The notes beneath the pieces were generated by a model. The model ran no database searches. It worked only from the letters and a program-made list of their open reading frames with translations, and was not told where the DNA came from. The position numbers were made by a program, and so were the translations under genes. Below are positions 44,737 to 51,447 of a stretch of 51,447 nt of DNA, piece after piece. Positions within the stretch are counted from its first letter, which is position 1, and each line of letters starts with the position of its first letter. The DNA is taken from NCBI GenBank assembly GCA_012799935.1, contig JAAZKG010000071.1, forward strand, positions 1 through 51,447, read 5' to 3'. This DNA is from Erysipelotrichia bacterium. Lineage in GTDB: Bacteria; Bacillota_I; Bacilli_A; Erysipelotrichales; Erysipelotrichaceae.

Positions 44737-45330
44737 ATGTACCCAAGCACACTAGAAAAACTAATGGAATATTTAAGAGTTCTGCCTTCGGTGGGACAAA
44801 AAACAGCAGAAAGATATGCTATGAGACTTTTAGAGCTTCCTAAAGAAGAGATAGAAGCTTTTGCCAATCAGTTATTATTAGTAAAAGAAAGAATCCACAA
44901 ATGTGCTATTTGTGGCAATTTAACTGAAAGTGAAAAATGCAAAATTTGTGAAGACCCTTCAAGAGACAAAGAAGTAATCTGTGTTGTGCAACAGACCAAA
45001 GATTTAATTGCGATAGAGAAAATGGGATCATATAATGGTGTCTATCATGTGTTGCATGGTGCTATTTCTCCAATTAAAGGTATTTTGCCAGAGGATTTAG
45101 ATTTTCAAAATTTATTTGATAGAATAAACGAAAACACAAAAGAGATTATTATTGCGACAAATTCTACAATGGAAGGAGATACAACAGCGCTATATATATG
45201 TAAGATATTAAAACCTAATACACATCTTACAGTAACAAGATTAGCTTCAGGATTGCCAACAGGCAGTAATCTTGATTATGCAGATGAACTCACATTAATG
45301 CATGCTTTCAAAGGTAGAATAAAACAATAA
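44737..45330 (+). CDS. recR: Recombination protein RecR
   Basis: A 197-residue zinc and Toprim protein that, with RecF and RecO, loads RecA on gapped DNA. It has the helix-hairpin-helix LPSVGQKTAERYAMRLL (residues 17-33), the four-cysteine zinc finger HKCAICGNLTESEKCKICED, and Toprim motifs VVQQTKDLIAIEKMG and TNSTMEGDTTALYI. The length is standard. It starts three bases after the dnaX stop. Confidence 0.97.
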   Translation: MYPSTLEKLMEYLRVLPSVGQKTAERYAMRLLELPKEEIEAFANQLLLVKERIHKCAICGNLTESEKCKICEDPSRDKEVICVVQQTKDLIAIEKMGSYNGVYHVLHGAISPIKGILPEDLDFQNLFDRINENTKEIIIATNSTMEGDTTALYICKILKPNTHLTVTRLASGLPTGSNLDYADELTLMHAFKGRIKQ

Positions 45331-45340
45331 GAGGTGAACT

Positions 45341-46255
45341 ATGGCTGCAATCGCTTATGTTACAGATGAAAAGATGATAGATTACCATCGAGTAAATGGA
45401 TCAAACTCAATAGTATTCTGGCGTTTGTCAACGAAGAATTTTTCTGATTTTAATATTGGTGATTTGCTATTTTTCTTATCTAGAGACAATACTACAAAAA
45501 CTAGAAAAGAAAAAGGGTTAGTTGGTTATGGTAGATTTAGGAGTTCTTCATCAATGTCAATTTCAACAATGTGGAGAAAGCACAAAACTAAAACAGGTTA
45601 TATATCAAAAAAAGATTTATACGAGGCAATTGATAAAAGCAAAAAGACAAAAGAAATGCCGGAAAAAATAAATTGTCTAGTTTTAGATAGAGTGGTGTTT
45701 TTTAGAAGTCCAATCTATCTATCTGATCTAGGTTATAAAATTCCAATGAATTTAGAAAGTTTCACTTATTTAGATAAACATGAAGGGCAACAAACCCTAA
45801 GAATATTAGAAGAAGCTCAAAAAGTAGGTTTAGATTTATGGAGTTCGATACAAAGTGAAGCAGATGAAAATAGTTTTAATCAGCAGCTTATGCAATATAA
45901 GATTGCTACGATAGTAGAGTCGTTGGGAATTGAAGATGAGATTACGAGGAAGTATTACAAAAAAATAGAGAAAAAATATAGCATTGATAATCATCTATGG
46001 ATAAATAATAAACATATTGGATTTATAAATTTTGGCAAACCAAATATCTTGTTTTATTTGTTTCAAACAAACATTAGAGACAGTATAGTGAATTATTATA
46101 AAATGATTGGTCAACTAGTCTGCTTGCTGCTAAACATAGAACAAACAATAAAGGAAAAAATTAAGATTGTAGTAGTTTCTAATAGAGAGTTTAGTGACTC
46201 ACAAAAAGAAATGTTAAATAAAATAGGGATAAGTTTTTTATATGAAAAAGAATAG
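45341..46255 (+). CDS. Uncharacterised protein with a PUA/EVE-like N-terminus
   Basis: A 304-residue soluble protein. The opening reads IVFWRLSTKNFSDFNIGDLLFFLSR and GLVGYGRF, the beta-strand pattern of EVE/PUA-like domains that read modified bases in nucleic acid; this is a by-eye suggestion. The C-terminal half (about 190-304) has alternating strands and helices, with KIKIVVVSNREFSDSQKEMLNKIGISFLY at the end, which could be a nuclease-like or small alpha/beta fold without clear catalytic residues. It is co-oriented with dnaX-recR and begins ten bases after recR with GAGGTG. No function is assigned. Confidence 0.7.
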   Translation: MAAIAYVTDEKMIDYHRVNGSNSIVFWRLSTKNFSDFNIGDLLFFLSRDNTTKTRKEKGLVGYGRFRSSSSMSISTMWRKHKTKTGYISKKDLYEAIDKSKKTKEMPEKINCLVLDRVVFFRSPIYLSDLGYKIPMNLESFTYLDKHEGQQTLRILEEAQKVGLDLWSSIQSEADENSFNQQLMQYKIATIVESLGIEDEITRKYYKKIEKKYSIDNHLWINNKHIGFINFGKPNILFYLFQTNIRDSIVNYYKMIGQLVCLLLNIEQTIKEKIKIVVVSNREFSDSQKEMLNKIGISFLYEKE

Positions 46256-46264
46256 TGGCAAACA

Positions 46265-46789
46265 CTACTGTTTTGTTAAAACACATCTTTTATATTTTGA
46301 AGCATAAGATTGTACATATTCAATTTCTGCTTTAGACAAAATATCCTTAAATATGCTAAGGCCATCATGGTCTTTTTTAATTTCATATTCAATCTCATAA
46401 TCAATTAATCCATTATAACAATTAATGTCAAAGCATAATTCTGCTAATTCAGTTTCTACAGTTGCCCTATAAGTGACCAGCTCACCTATTAGATTAAAGG
46501 GAGGTAATATATTCATTTTATTAAGAATCAATATTATTTCGCTATCTTCATGAAATTGACCAGTAAACTGTTTTTCGTGTTCTAATATTTGATTATCTAA
46601 TGTTTCTTTTAAAGTAAAGATTTTTTGATTGTCTTTAATTCTAATTCTGAAAGAATTTTCAGAGTTAAGTGAACCATAATAATAATTATGTTGTTTGACA
46701 AACAACAAGGGGCGATATAGTTCACTAAGCTTATCAAATTGTTCTTTATTAACAAGAGTTTTAAATTCTGTTTCTAGTTGATGTTTCAT
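46265..46789 (-). CDS. CYTH domain protein (YjbK-like)
   Basis: A 174-residue triphosphate tunnel-type protein. The signature ExExK is at LETEFKTL (residues 5-12), followed by YYGSLNSENSFRIRIKDN, IFTLKET and later VETELAELCFDINCYNGLIDYEIEYEI, the alternating charged strands of the tunnel. Relatives hydrolyse triphosphate or bind long polyphosphates; in Bacilli YjbK is near ppnK and relA-like genes, as with nadK here. ATG 46789 is preferred to GTG 46801 because AGAGGTG lies nine bases upstream of it and overlaps the other start. It is the only minus-strand gene in this right arm. Confidence 0.85.
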   Translation of the reverse strand: MKHQLETEFKTLVNKEQFDKLSELYRPLLFVKQHNYYYGSLNSENSFRIRIKDNQKIFTLKETLDNQILEHEKQFTGQFHEDSEIILILNKMNILPPFNLIGELVTYRATVETELAELCFDINCYNGLIDYEIEYEIKKDHDGLSIFKDILSKAEIEYVQSYASKYKRCVLTKQ

Positions 46790-46846
46790 GTGGAATAACA
46801 CCTCTCAAATATGATACAATAACTTAATAGAGAAGGAAAGAATTCT

Positions 46847-47617
46847 ATGAAAAAGTTTGCTATTGTATCAAAAAATGATGCTGTATCTATAAAAGTCGCT
46901 ATGACAATTCAAAAACAACTATTAGAAGGAAACATGCAATATGATGAGGAAAATCCTGATATAGTGTGTGTCATTGGAGGCGATGGGACGTTTTTATCAG
47001 CGATTCATAAGTATATTTATAGACTAGATGAAACAGCTTTTACTGGCATTCACACTGGGACTCTAGGTTTTTTTGCTGATTTCACACTAAAAGAAATGAA
47101 AGAGCTTGTTAGTCATATCTTAACAAAAGAGCCAGAGATAGAAAAAAGATACTTATTAAAAATAAATCTTTCTAATGGCAAAAAGTTTTATGCTGTAAAT
47201 GAAATGAGAATCGAAAGTTATAAGACAAAGGTAATAGATGTTTTAATAAATGATGAGAAACTAGAAACATTTCATGGTTTAGGAATGTGTGTTTCAACCC
47301 AAATAGGGTCAACTGGATACAACAGATCAATATCAGGCGCTATAATTCAACCAGGATTAAATGTGCTACAACTAAAAGAAGTAGGCGGTATTCACCATTC
47401 ATATTTTAATTCAATGATTAATCCAATAGTTTTATTGGGCTCAACGAAGGTTGATTTTATCAGTGAAGACTTCAGCAATACGAAATTGTGCTTTGATAGA
47501 TATGATGTGGATTTAAAGGGGAAACTTCAAATAACATGTACACTATCAAACAAATTTGTTAAAATTGCTCATTATAAACCTCAAAGGTGGATAGAAAATA
47601 TAAAGCAACTATTTTAA
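46847..47617 (+). CDS. nadK: NAD kinase
   Basis: A 256-residue enzyme making NADP from NAD. The GGDGT motif is in CVIGGDGTFLSAIHKY (residues 44-59), and NE/A-type residues are in AVNEMRIES, followed by the conserved GSTGYNRSISGAIIQPGLNVLQL stretch. The length is near the usual 265. It faces away from the CYTH gene across a 57-bp gap with AGAAGGA upstream of the ATG. Confidence 0.95.
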   Translation: MKKFAIVSKNDAVSIKVAMTIQKQLLEGNMQYDEENPDIVCVIGGDGTFLSAIHKYIYRLDETAFTGIHTGTLGFFADFTLKEMKELVSHILTKEPEIEKRYLLKINLSNGKKFYAVNEMRIESYKTKVIDVLINDEKLETFHGLGMCVSTQIGSTGYNRSISGAIIQPGLNVLQLKEVGGIHHSYFNSMINPIVLLGSTKVDFISEDFSNTKLCFDRYDVDLKGKLQITCTLSNKFVKIAHYKPQRWIENIKQLF

Positions 47618-47635
47618 AAGAGGGAAGGACAACTA

Positions 47636-49165
47636 ATGAATAATAGATGGTATAGAATTATTGAATCAATTAAATTCGCATTAGGAATGCTATTTATTGG
47701 CTTAGTCTTAATGAGAATAGGAAGCATAAAAGCAAACGGTGAGCTTATAAGTCTCATTATTTCAATGTGTGGATATAGCGGTAAGTTAATGGTAGATGCC
47801 TTTCCTTTTGTTTTGGCGATAAATTATATTGGTAAAACACATAAGGATGTAATTCCTGTAATTGCAACGATGATTAGTTATGCCTTACTAAATGTTGTAA
47901 CAATGTTCTTTGCTAAAACATCCTTTAGTGCTACCTACTATAAAGAAATTTTAGGATTATCTTATGAAACCTTAAATCCATCAGGAAATATAATTGTAAA
48001 GTCACCTATTAATCTGGGTATTCTTGCTAGTATAATCGTTATCTTTATTGTCAAGGCATCATACAAACTTTCAAGAAAAAGATATAACTATGGTATGTTT
48101 GTGTTTGTTGACAATGATATTTGGTTCTTTTTGATGACAATAGTTTTTACTGTTGGAGCTGGTATTATAGTAAGTCATGAGTATGGTTATTTAGTAATGA
48201 TTTTAAATAGTATTATGAATTGGATTGCGAAAAACCACTCTAATCCAGGAGTTATGTTTGTTTATGGCTTAATAAGGCAGTTTTTAAATGTCTTTGGAAT
48301 GGAAGAAATTCTGACAAACAACTTTTTGTTTGGTAACCTAGGCGGAAGTTGGACTAATTCAGCTGAAGTTACCATTTTAGGTGATGTTAATATATGGATT
48401 GAACAATATAAAGCAAATTCTATATCAATTGGAACAGGAAGATATATAAGTGCAAGTTATATTATTAATATTTTTGCAATACCATCGTTGATAGTATCTT
48501 ATTACGTTAATGTTTCCGACAAAATAGAAAGAAATAGATCTATAGGTTTGGTTTTGCTAGGAATTATCACTTCTTTATTTGGAGCAGCAACTTTACCAAT
48601 GGAGTTAGTATTATTATTTACTGCGCCAGTTTTATTGGGAATGCATATAATAATGTGTGCTTTAATTCACCTAGCATGTGGATTAACTAATACCTATTTA
48701 GGGTGCGGTGCTTTTGGCAACCCAGGTTTTCTTGCTACTGGAAACATTTATGAATTAATTAAATATTCAAGAGATGTGAATTTGTTTCCAACTGTAAAAA
48801 GAATCATTTTAATTGGAATCGTTGTCTTTATTGTATATCAAATATTGGTATTCATTTTCTATAGAGTATTAGCTCATCACTTTTTAGAAAGAGAAAAACA
48901 AATTATCGAAGTAAAACAATATATTGAAAACCTTGGCGGAATCTCAAATATTAAGAAAATTACTTCATCAGCAACATCTATTATTGTAGTCTTATATGAC
49001 AAAGAAAAGATTAATGTTCAAAATATTATTGATGGAAGAGCTTATAAAATAATTGAAAGATACTATGGTTATATAATTAATTATGGTCCAGCAAGCACAG
49101 CGTTGTGTAGGAAAATACGTAAAGAAATAAAAAATTATCAAGATTGTTTAGAATATAAAGTTTAA
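47636..49165 (+). CDS. PTS EIIC-like permease with a cysteine-less EIIB-like domain
   Basis: A 509-residue protein. The first 420 residues form about ten membrane segments and resemble EIIC of the glucose/N-acetylglucosamine PTS family, including GRYISASYIINIFAIP and ATLPMELVLLFTAPVLLGMH, which corresponds to the sugar-binding motif TEPxEF with the first Glu replaced by Leu. The last 80 residues match the EIIB fold (YIENLGGISNIKKITSSATSIIVVLYD ... IINYGPASTALC), but the phospho-accepting Cys (usually DACATRLR) is Ser-Ser-Ala. Phosphotransfer is therefore unlikely; a sensor or non-PTS transport role is inferred. The gene is intact, with GGAAGGA upstream. Confidence 0.8.
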   Translation: MNNRWYRIIESIKFALGMLFIGLVLMRIGSIKANGELISLIISMCGYSGKLMVDAFPFVLAINYIGKTHKDVIPVIATMISYALLNVVTMFFAKTSFSATYYKEILGLSYETLNPSGNIIVKSPINLGILASIIVIFIVKASYKLSRKRYNYGMFVFVDNDIWFFLMTIVFTVGAGIIVSHEYGYLVMILNSIMNWIAKNHSNPGVMFVYGLIRQFLNVFGMEEILTNNFLFGNLGGSWTNSAEVTILGDVNIWIEQYKANSISIGTGRYISASYIINIFAIPSLIVSYYVNVSDKIERNRSIGLVLLGIITSLFGAATLPMELVLLFTAPVLLGMHIIMCALIHLACGLTNTYLGCGAFGNPGFLATGNIYELIKYSRDVNLFPTVKRIILIGIVVFIVYQILVFIFYRVLAHHFLEREKQIIEVKQYIENLGGISNIKKITSSATSIIVVLYDKEKINVQNIIDGRAYKIIERYYGYIINYGPASTALCRKIRKEIKNYQDCLEYKV

Positions 49166-49178
49166 AGAGGTAAAAATA

Positions 49179-51447
49179 ATGACTCAATATACACCAATGA
49201 TGACGCATTATTTGCAACTCAAAGAAAAATATAGTGATGCATTAGTCTTCTATCGTTTAGGAGACTTTTATGAAATGTTTTTTGAAGATGCAAAAATAGC
49301 ATCTCATGAGTTAGATTTAGTATTAACAGGAAGAAATGCTGGCGCAACTGAAAGGGTGCCTATGTGTGGAGTTCCTTATCATGCTGTTACAGGATATATT
49401 CAAAGGTTAATAAATAAAGGATATAAAGTTGCTATTGTTGAACAATTAGAAGATGCTTCTCAAGCAACAGGATTAGTGAAAAGAGATGTAGTCAGAGTTG
49501 TTACTCCAGGTACGATTATGGAAGAGTTGCTTGATGAAAAAAGCAATATCTTTTTAGCGAGTCTTGTGGATTATGGTTACGGTTATGCCTTAGCAATTTG
49601 CGAAACTACAACTGGAGAGACAAAGCTAGCTTCAATAAAGCATGACATGCCAACTCTAATTCAAACACTGATAAGTAATGATGTTAAAGAAGTTGTTGTT
49701 GACAGTAATTTTAATGGTAAAGCTATAAAAAACTTGGATAGCAGTTATTTTTTAACAGTTTCAGTATGCGATGAATCAATAATAAAAGAAGAATATAAAT
49801 ACTTATGTGAAGAAATAGAAGATGTTCACTTATTAGAAGCTATTGGGAAATTAATCAATTATTTAGAAATCACTCAAAAAAGAAGTATGTCTCATTTAAG
49901 AAAATTTAAAGAAATCAATGAAGATGATTTTCTTAAAATGGATTATGCAACGATAACTAATCTTGAATTGATACAACCATCAAGAACAGCCAACAAATCA
50001 ATCACTTTATGGTCTTTTTTGGACAAAACAAGAAGTGCTTTAGGCTCAAGAACTTTGAAAAAATGGGTTTCAAAACCTTTAAGAAATGAGCAATTATTAA
50101 ATCAACGTTTGGATTTTATTAATTACCTAAACACCAACTTTTTAAAAAGAGAACAATTAAAAGAAAACTTAAGTGAGCTCTATGATTTAGAAAGAATTGT
50201 CGCTAGGGTAGCTTATGGTTCAGCAAATCCAAAAGATTGCATTAGACTAAAAAAATCACTTGAAGTAGTTCCAGAAATCCACTCAATACTAAAAGACAGC
50301 AAAATATATCCAGAATATGATGATCTTGATTTGTGTGAAACCAGTTATGATTTGTTATCTAGAAGTTTAAATGATGATGTGCCAGTATATGTTAATGATG
50401 GTGGGGTTTTTAAGGATGGATATAATGTGGAATTAGATCATTATAGAGAAATCCAAAGAAATGGTCAAAACTGGTTAGCAACATTAGAGCAAAAAGAAAA
50501 AGAAAAAACAGGAATTAAAACTTTAAAAATAGGCTATAACAGAGTTATGGGTTATTATATCGAAATATCAAAAGGAGCATTAAGTCAAATAAAAGAAGAG
50601 TGGGGTTATCAAAGAAAACAGACTCTAACTACTGGGGAAAGATTTATTACTGATGAGTTAAAAGAACAAGAAAATATCCTTTTACATGCTCAAGAGAAAG
50701 CAATCAAATTAGAAAATGAATTGTTTTTTGATTTGATAGCACAAATAAAAACCAAGTTAGCAAGTATGCAACAATTAGCTATAGCTTTAGGAATTGTTGA
50801 TGCTAACTATGCGTTGGCAGTAATAAGTAGTAACCACGGCTATGTTAGACCACAGTTTTCTAATGAAGGTATAATGGATGTTAAAAACGGTAGACATCCA
50901 ATACTTGATTCGTTTAAAGATATGAAATATGTTGCCAACGACATCTATATGGATGATAATATTACAACTCTAATCATTACTGGACCAAATATGGGAGGGA
51001 AAAGCACTTATATGAGACAATGTCTGCTCATTGCGATAATGGCTCAAATAGGTTGTTATGTCCCGGCAAAGAGTGCTGTTTTGCCTATCTTTGATCAAAT
51101 ATTTACCAGAATTGGGTCAACCGATGATATTTTATCAGGACAATCAACTTTCATGGTAGAAATGTTAGAAGCAAACAATGCTTTACAAAATGCCACAAAG
51201 GATTCGTTAATAGTGTTTGATGAAATTGGAAGAGGTACTTCTACCTATGATGGTATGGCTTTAGCCCAAGCAATGCTGGAATATATTGATGCAGCAATTG
51301 GAGCTAAAACATTATTTAGTACCCATTACCATGAATTAACAGCATTAGAAAATAATATGGAACGAGTAAAAAATAAGAATGTGGAAGTTCATGAAGAAGA
51401 TCAACAAATTACATTTTTGTACAAAGTAAAAGATGGTAAAGCTGATA
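49179..51447 (+). CDS. mutS: DNA mismatch repair protein MutS (C-terminus outside window)
   Basis: Open from ATG 49179 to the window end, 756 residues. The mismatch-recognition Phe-x-Glu is in RLGDFYEMFFEDAK (near residue 33). The ATPase has Walker A ITGPNMGGKSTYMRQC, the Walker B/signature VFDEIGRGTSTYDGMALAQAML and the His switch STHYHELTAL. The remaining C-terminal piece of about 90 residues lies beyond the end. AAGAGG precedes the ATG, and it is 13 bp from the PTS-like gene. mutL is expected next but is not seen. Confidence 0.97.
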   Translation, partial: MTQYTPMMTHYLQLKEKYSDALVFYRLGDFYEMFFEDAKIASHELDLVLTGRNAGATERVPMCGVPYHAVTGYIQRLINKGYKVAIVEQLEDASQATGLVKRDVVRVVTPGTIMEELLDEKSNIFLASLVDYGYGYALAICETTTGETKLASIKHDMPTLIQTLISNDVKEVVVDSNFNGKAIKNLDSSYFLTVSVCDESIIKEEYKYLCEEIEDVHLLEAIGKLINYLEITQKRSMSHLRKFKEINEDDFLKMDYATITNLELIQPSRTANKSITLWSFLDKTRSALGSRTLKKWVSKPLRNEQLLNQRLDFINYLNTNFLKREQLKENLSELYDLERIVARVAYGSANPKDCIRLKKSLEVVPEIHSILKDSKIYPEYDDLDLCETSYDLLSRSLNDDVPVYVNDGGVFKDGYNVELDHYREIQRNGQNWLATLEQKEKEKTGIKTLKIGYNRVMGYYIEISKGALSQIKEEWGYQRKQTLTTGERFITDELKEQENILLHAQEKAIKLENELFFDLIAQIKTKLASMQQLAIALGIVDANYALAVISSNHGYVRPQFSNEGIMDVKNGRHPILDSFKDMKYVANDIYMDDNITTLIITGPNMGGKSTYMRQCLLIAIMAQIGCYVPAKSAVLPIFDQIFTRIGSTDDILSGQSTFMVEMLEANNALQNATKDSLIVFDEIGRGTSTYDGMALAQAMLEYIDAAIGAKTLFSTHYHELTALENNMERVKNKNVEVHEEDQQITFLYKVKDGKAD

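Noticed and set aside
46253-46272. Hairpin TAGTG...CACTA between the unknown protein and CYTH genes
   Set aside because: It is a short imperfect stem with a weak T run, insufficient for a terminator call although a terminator is expected between convergent genes.
46782-46797. TGTTTCATGTGGAATA, a parS-like sequence at the start of the CYTH gene
   Set aside because: It has three mismatches to the 16-bp consensus, two of them breaking the palindrome, and encodes the first codons (MKH) of the CYTH protein. It is more likely a chance resemblance.

Overview
This window is the replication-origin region of an AT-rich, low-GC Bacillota genome. The most likely source is an uncultured lineage of class Bacilli near Erysipelotrichales/RF39/Acholeplasmatales. 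That placement is inferred from gene order and family content, not from a search. The block dnaA-dnaN-yaaA-recF-gyrB-gyrA-serS lies to the right of a DnaA-box cluster, and rpmH-rnpA-yidC-jag lies to the left. A short 4.5S-type SRP RNA, a c-di-AMP receptor (DarA), DUF951, a T-box on serS and two consensus parS sites fit the same group. TGA is used as a stop (for example in serS) and TGG as Trp, so the genetic code appears standard.

Layout. 1-4484 (minus): metG, gltX and an LD-carboxypeptidase cut by the window edge. 4576-5902 (plus): an M24 aminopeptidase and a DUF6440-type small protein. 5903-9286 is an accessory, partly decayed stretch with a truncated MerR regulator behind a MerR-type promoter, a membrane-protein tail, a P-loop kinase-like protein, an XRE regulator broken by a nonsense codon, a GNAT acetyltransferase, a hypothetical protein and a membrane protein. 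9442-17149 is housekeeping: ispF, a catalytically degenerate PfkB protein, a flavin-reductase-like protein, a YhfX-type PLP protein, bactofilin, darA, ychF, DUF951, dtd and rarA. 17164-21222 (minus) is rpmH-rnpA-yidC-jag followed by an ABC exporter pair. 21291-29543 is an 8-kb block inserted between rpmH and dnaA: prepilin peptidase, a dicarboxylate/amino-acid symporter, dapL, yggS, htrA, and a neighbouring pair of surface proteins in which one carries a cohesin-like domain and a C-terminal membrane anchor and the other is a glucosaminidase with a dockerin.

The origin is at about 29.6-29.94 kb, with six exact DnaA boxes. From there to the right end almost everything is on the plus strand: dnaA, dnaN, yaaA, recF, gyrB, gyrA, T-box/serS, parS, a decayed second copy of the SRP RNA locus, a lipoprotein gene with a one-base poly-A frameshift, a second parS, a repeat-containing D,D-carboxypeptidase, ffs, tadA, dnaX, recR, an unknown protein, a CYTH protein (minus), nadK, a PTS-like permease without its EIIB cysteine, and mutS (cut by the window edge). 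Gene orientation diverges from oriC on both sides, as expected for co-directional replication and transcription.

Functionally the window combines replication initiation, segregation (parS) and repair (recF, recR, rarA, mutS, dnaX) with protein secretion and membrane insertion (ffs, yidC, jag), translation (gltX, metG, serS, tadA, dtd) and envelope remodelling (LD-carboxypeptidase, D,D-carboxypeptidase, glucosaminidase, HtrA). The least ordinary parts are the cohesin/dockerin pair beside the origin, the parS/pseudo-SRP-RNA/frameshifted-lipoprotein stretch at 40.1-41.1 kb, and several proteins that keep a family fold but have lost a key catalytic residue (PfkB-like, EIIB-like, and MetRS with a divergent KMSKS).
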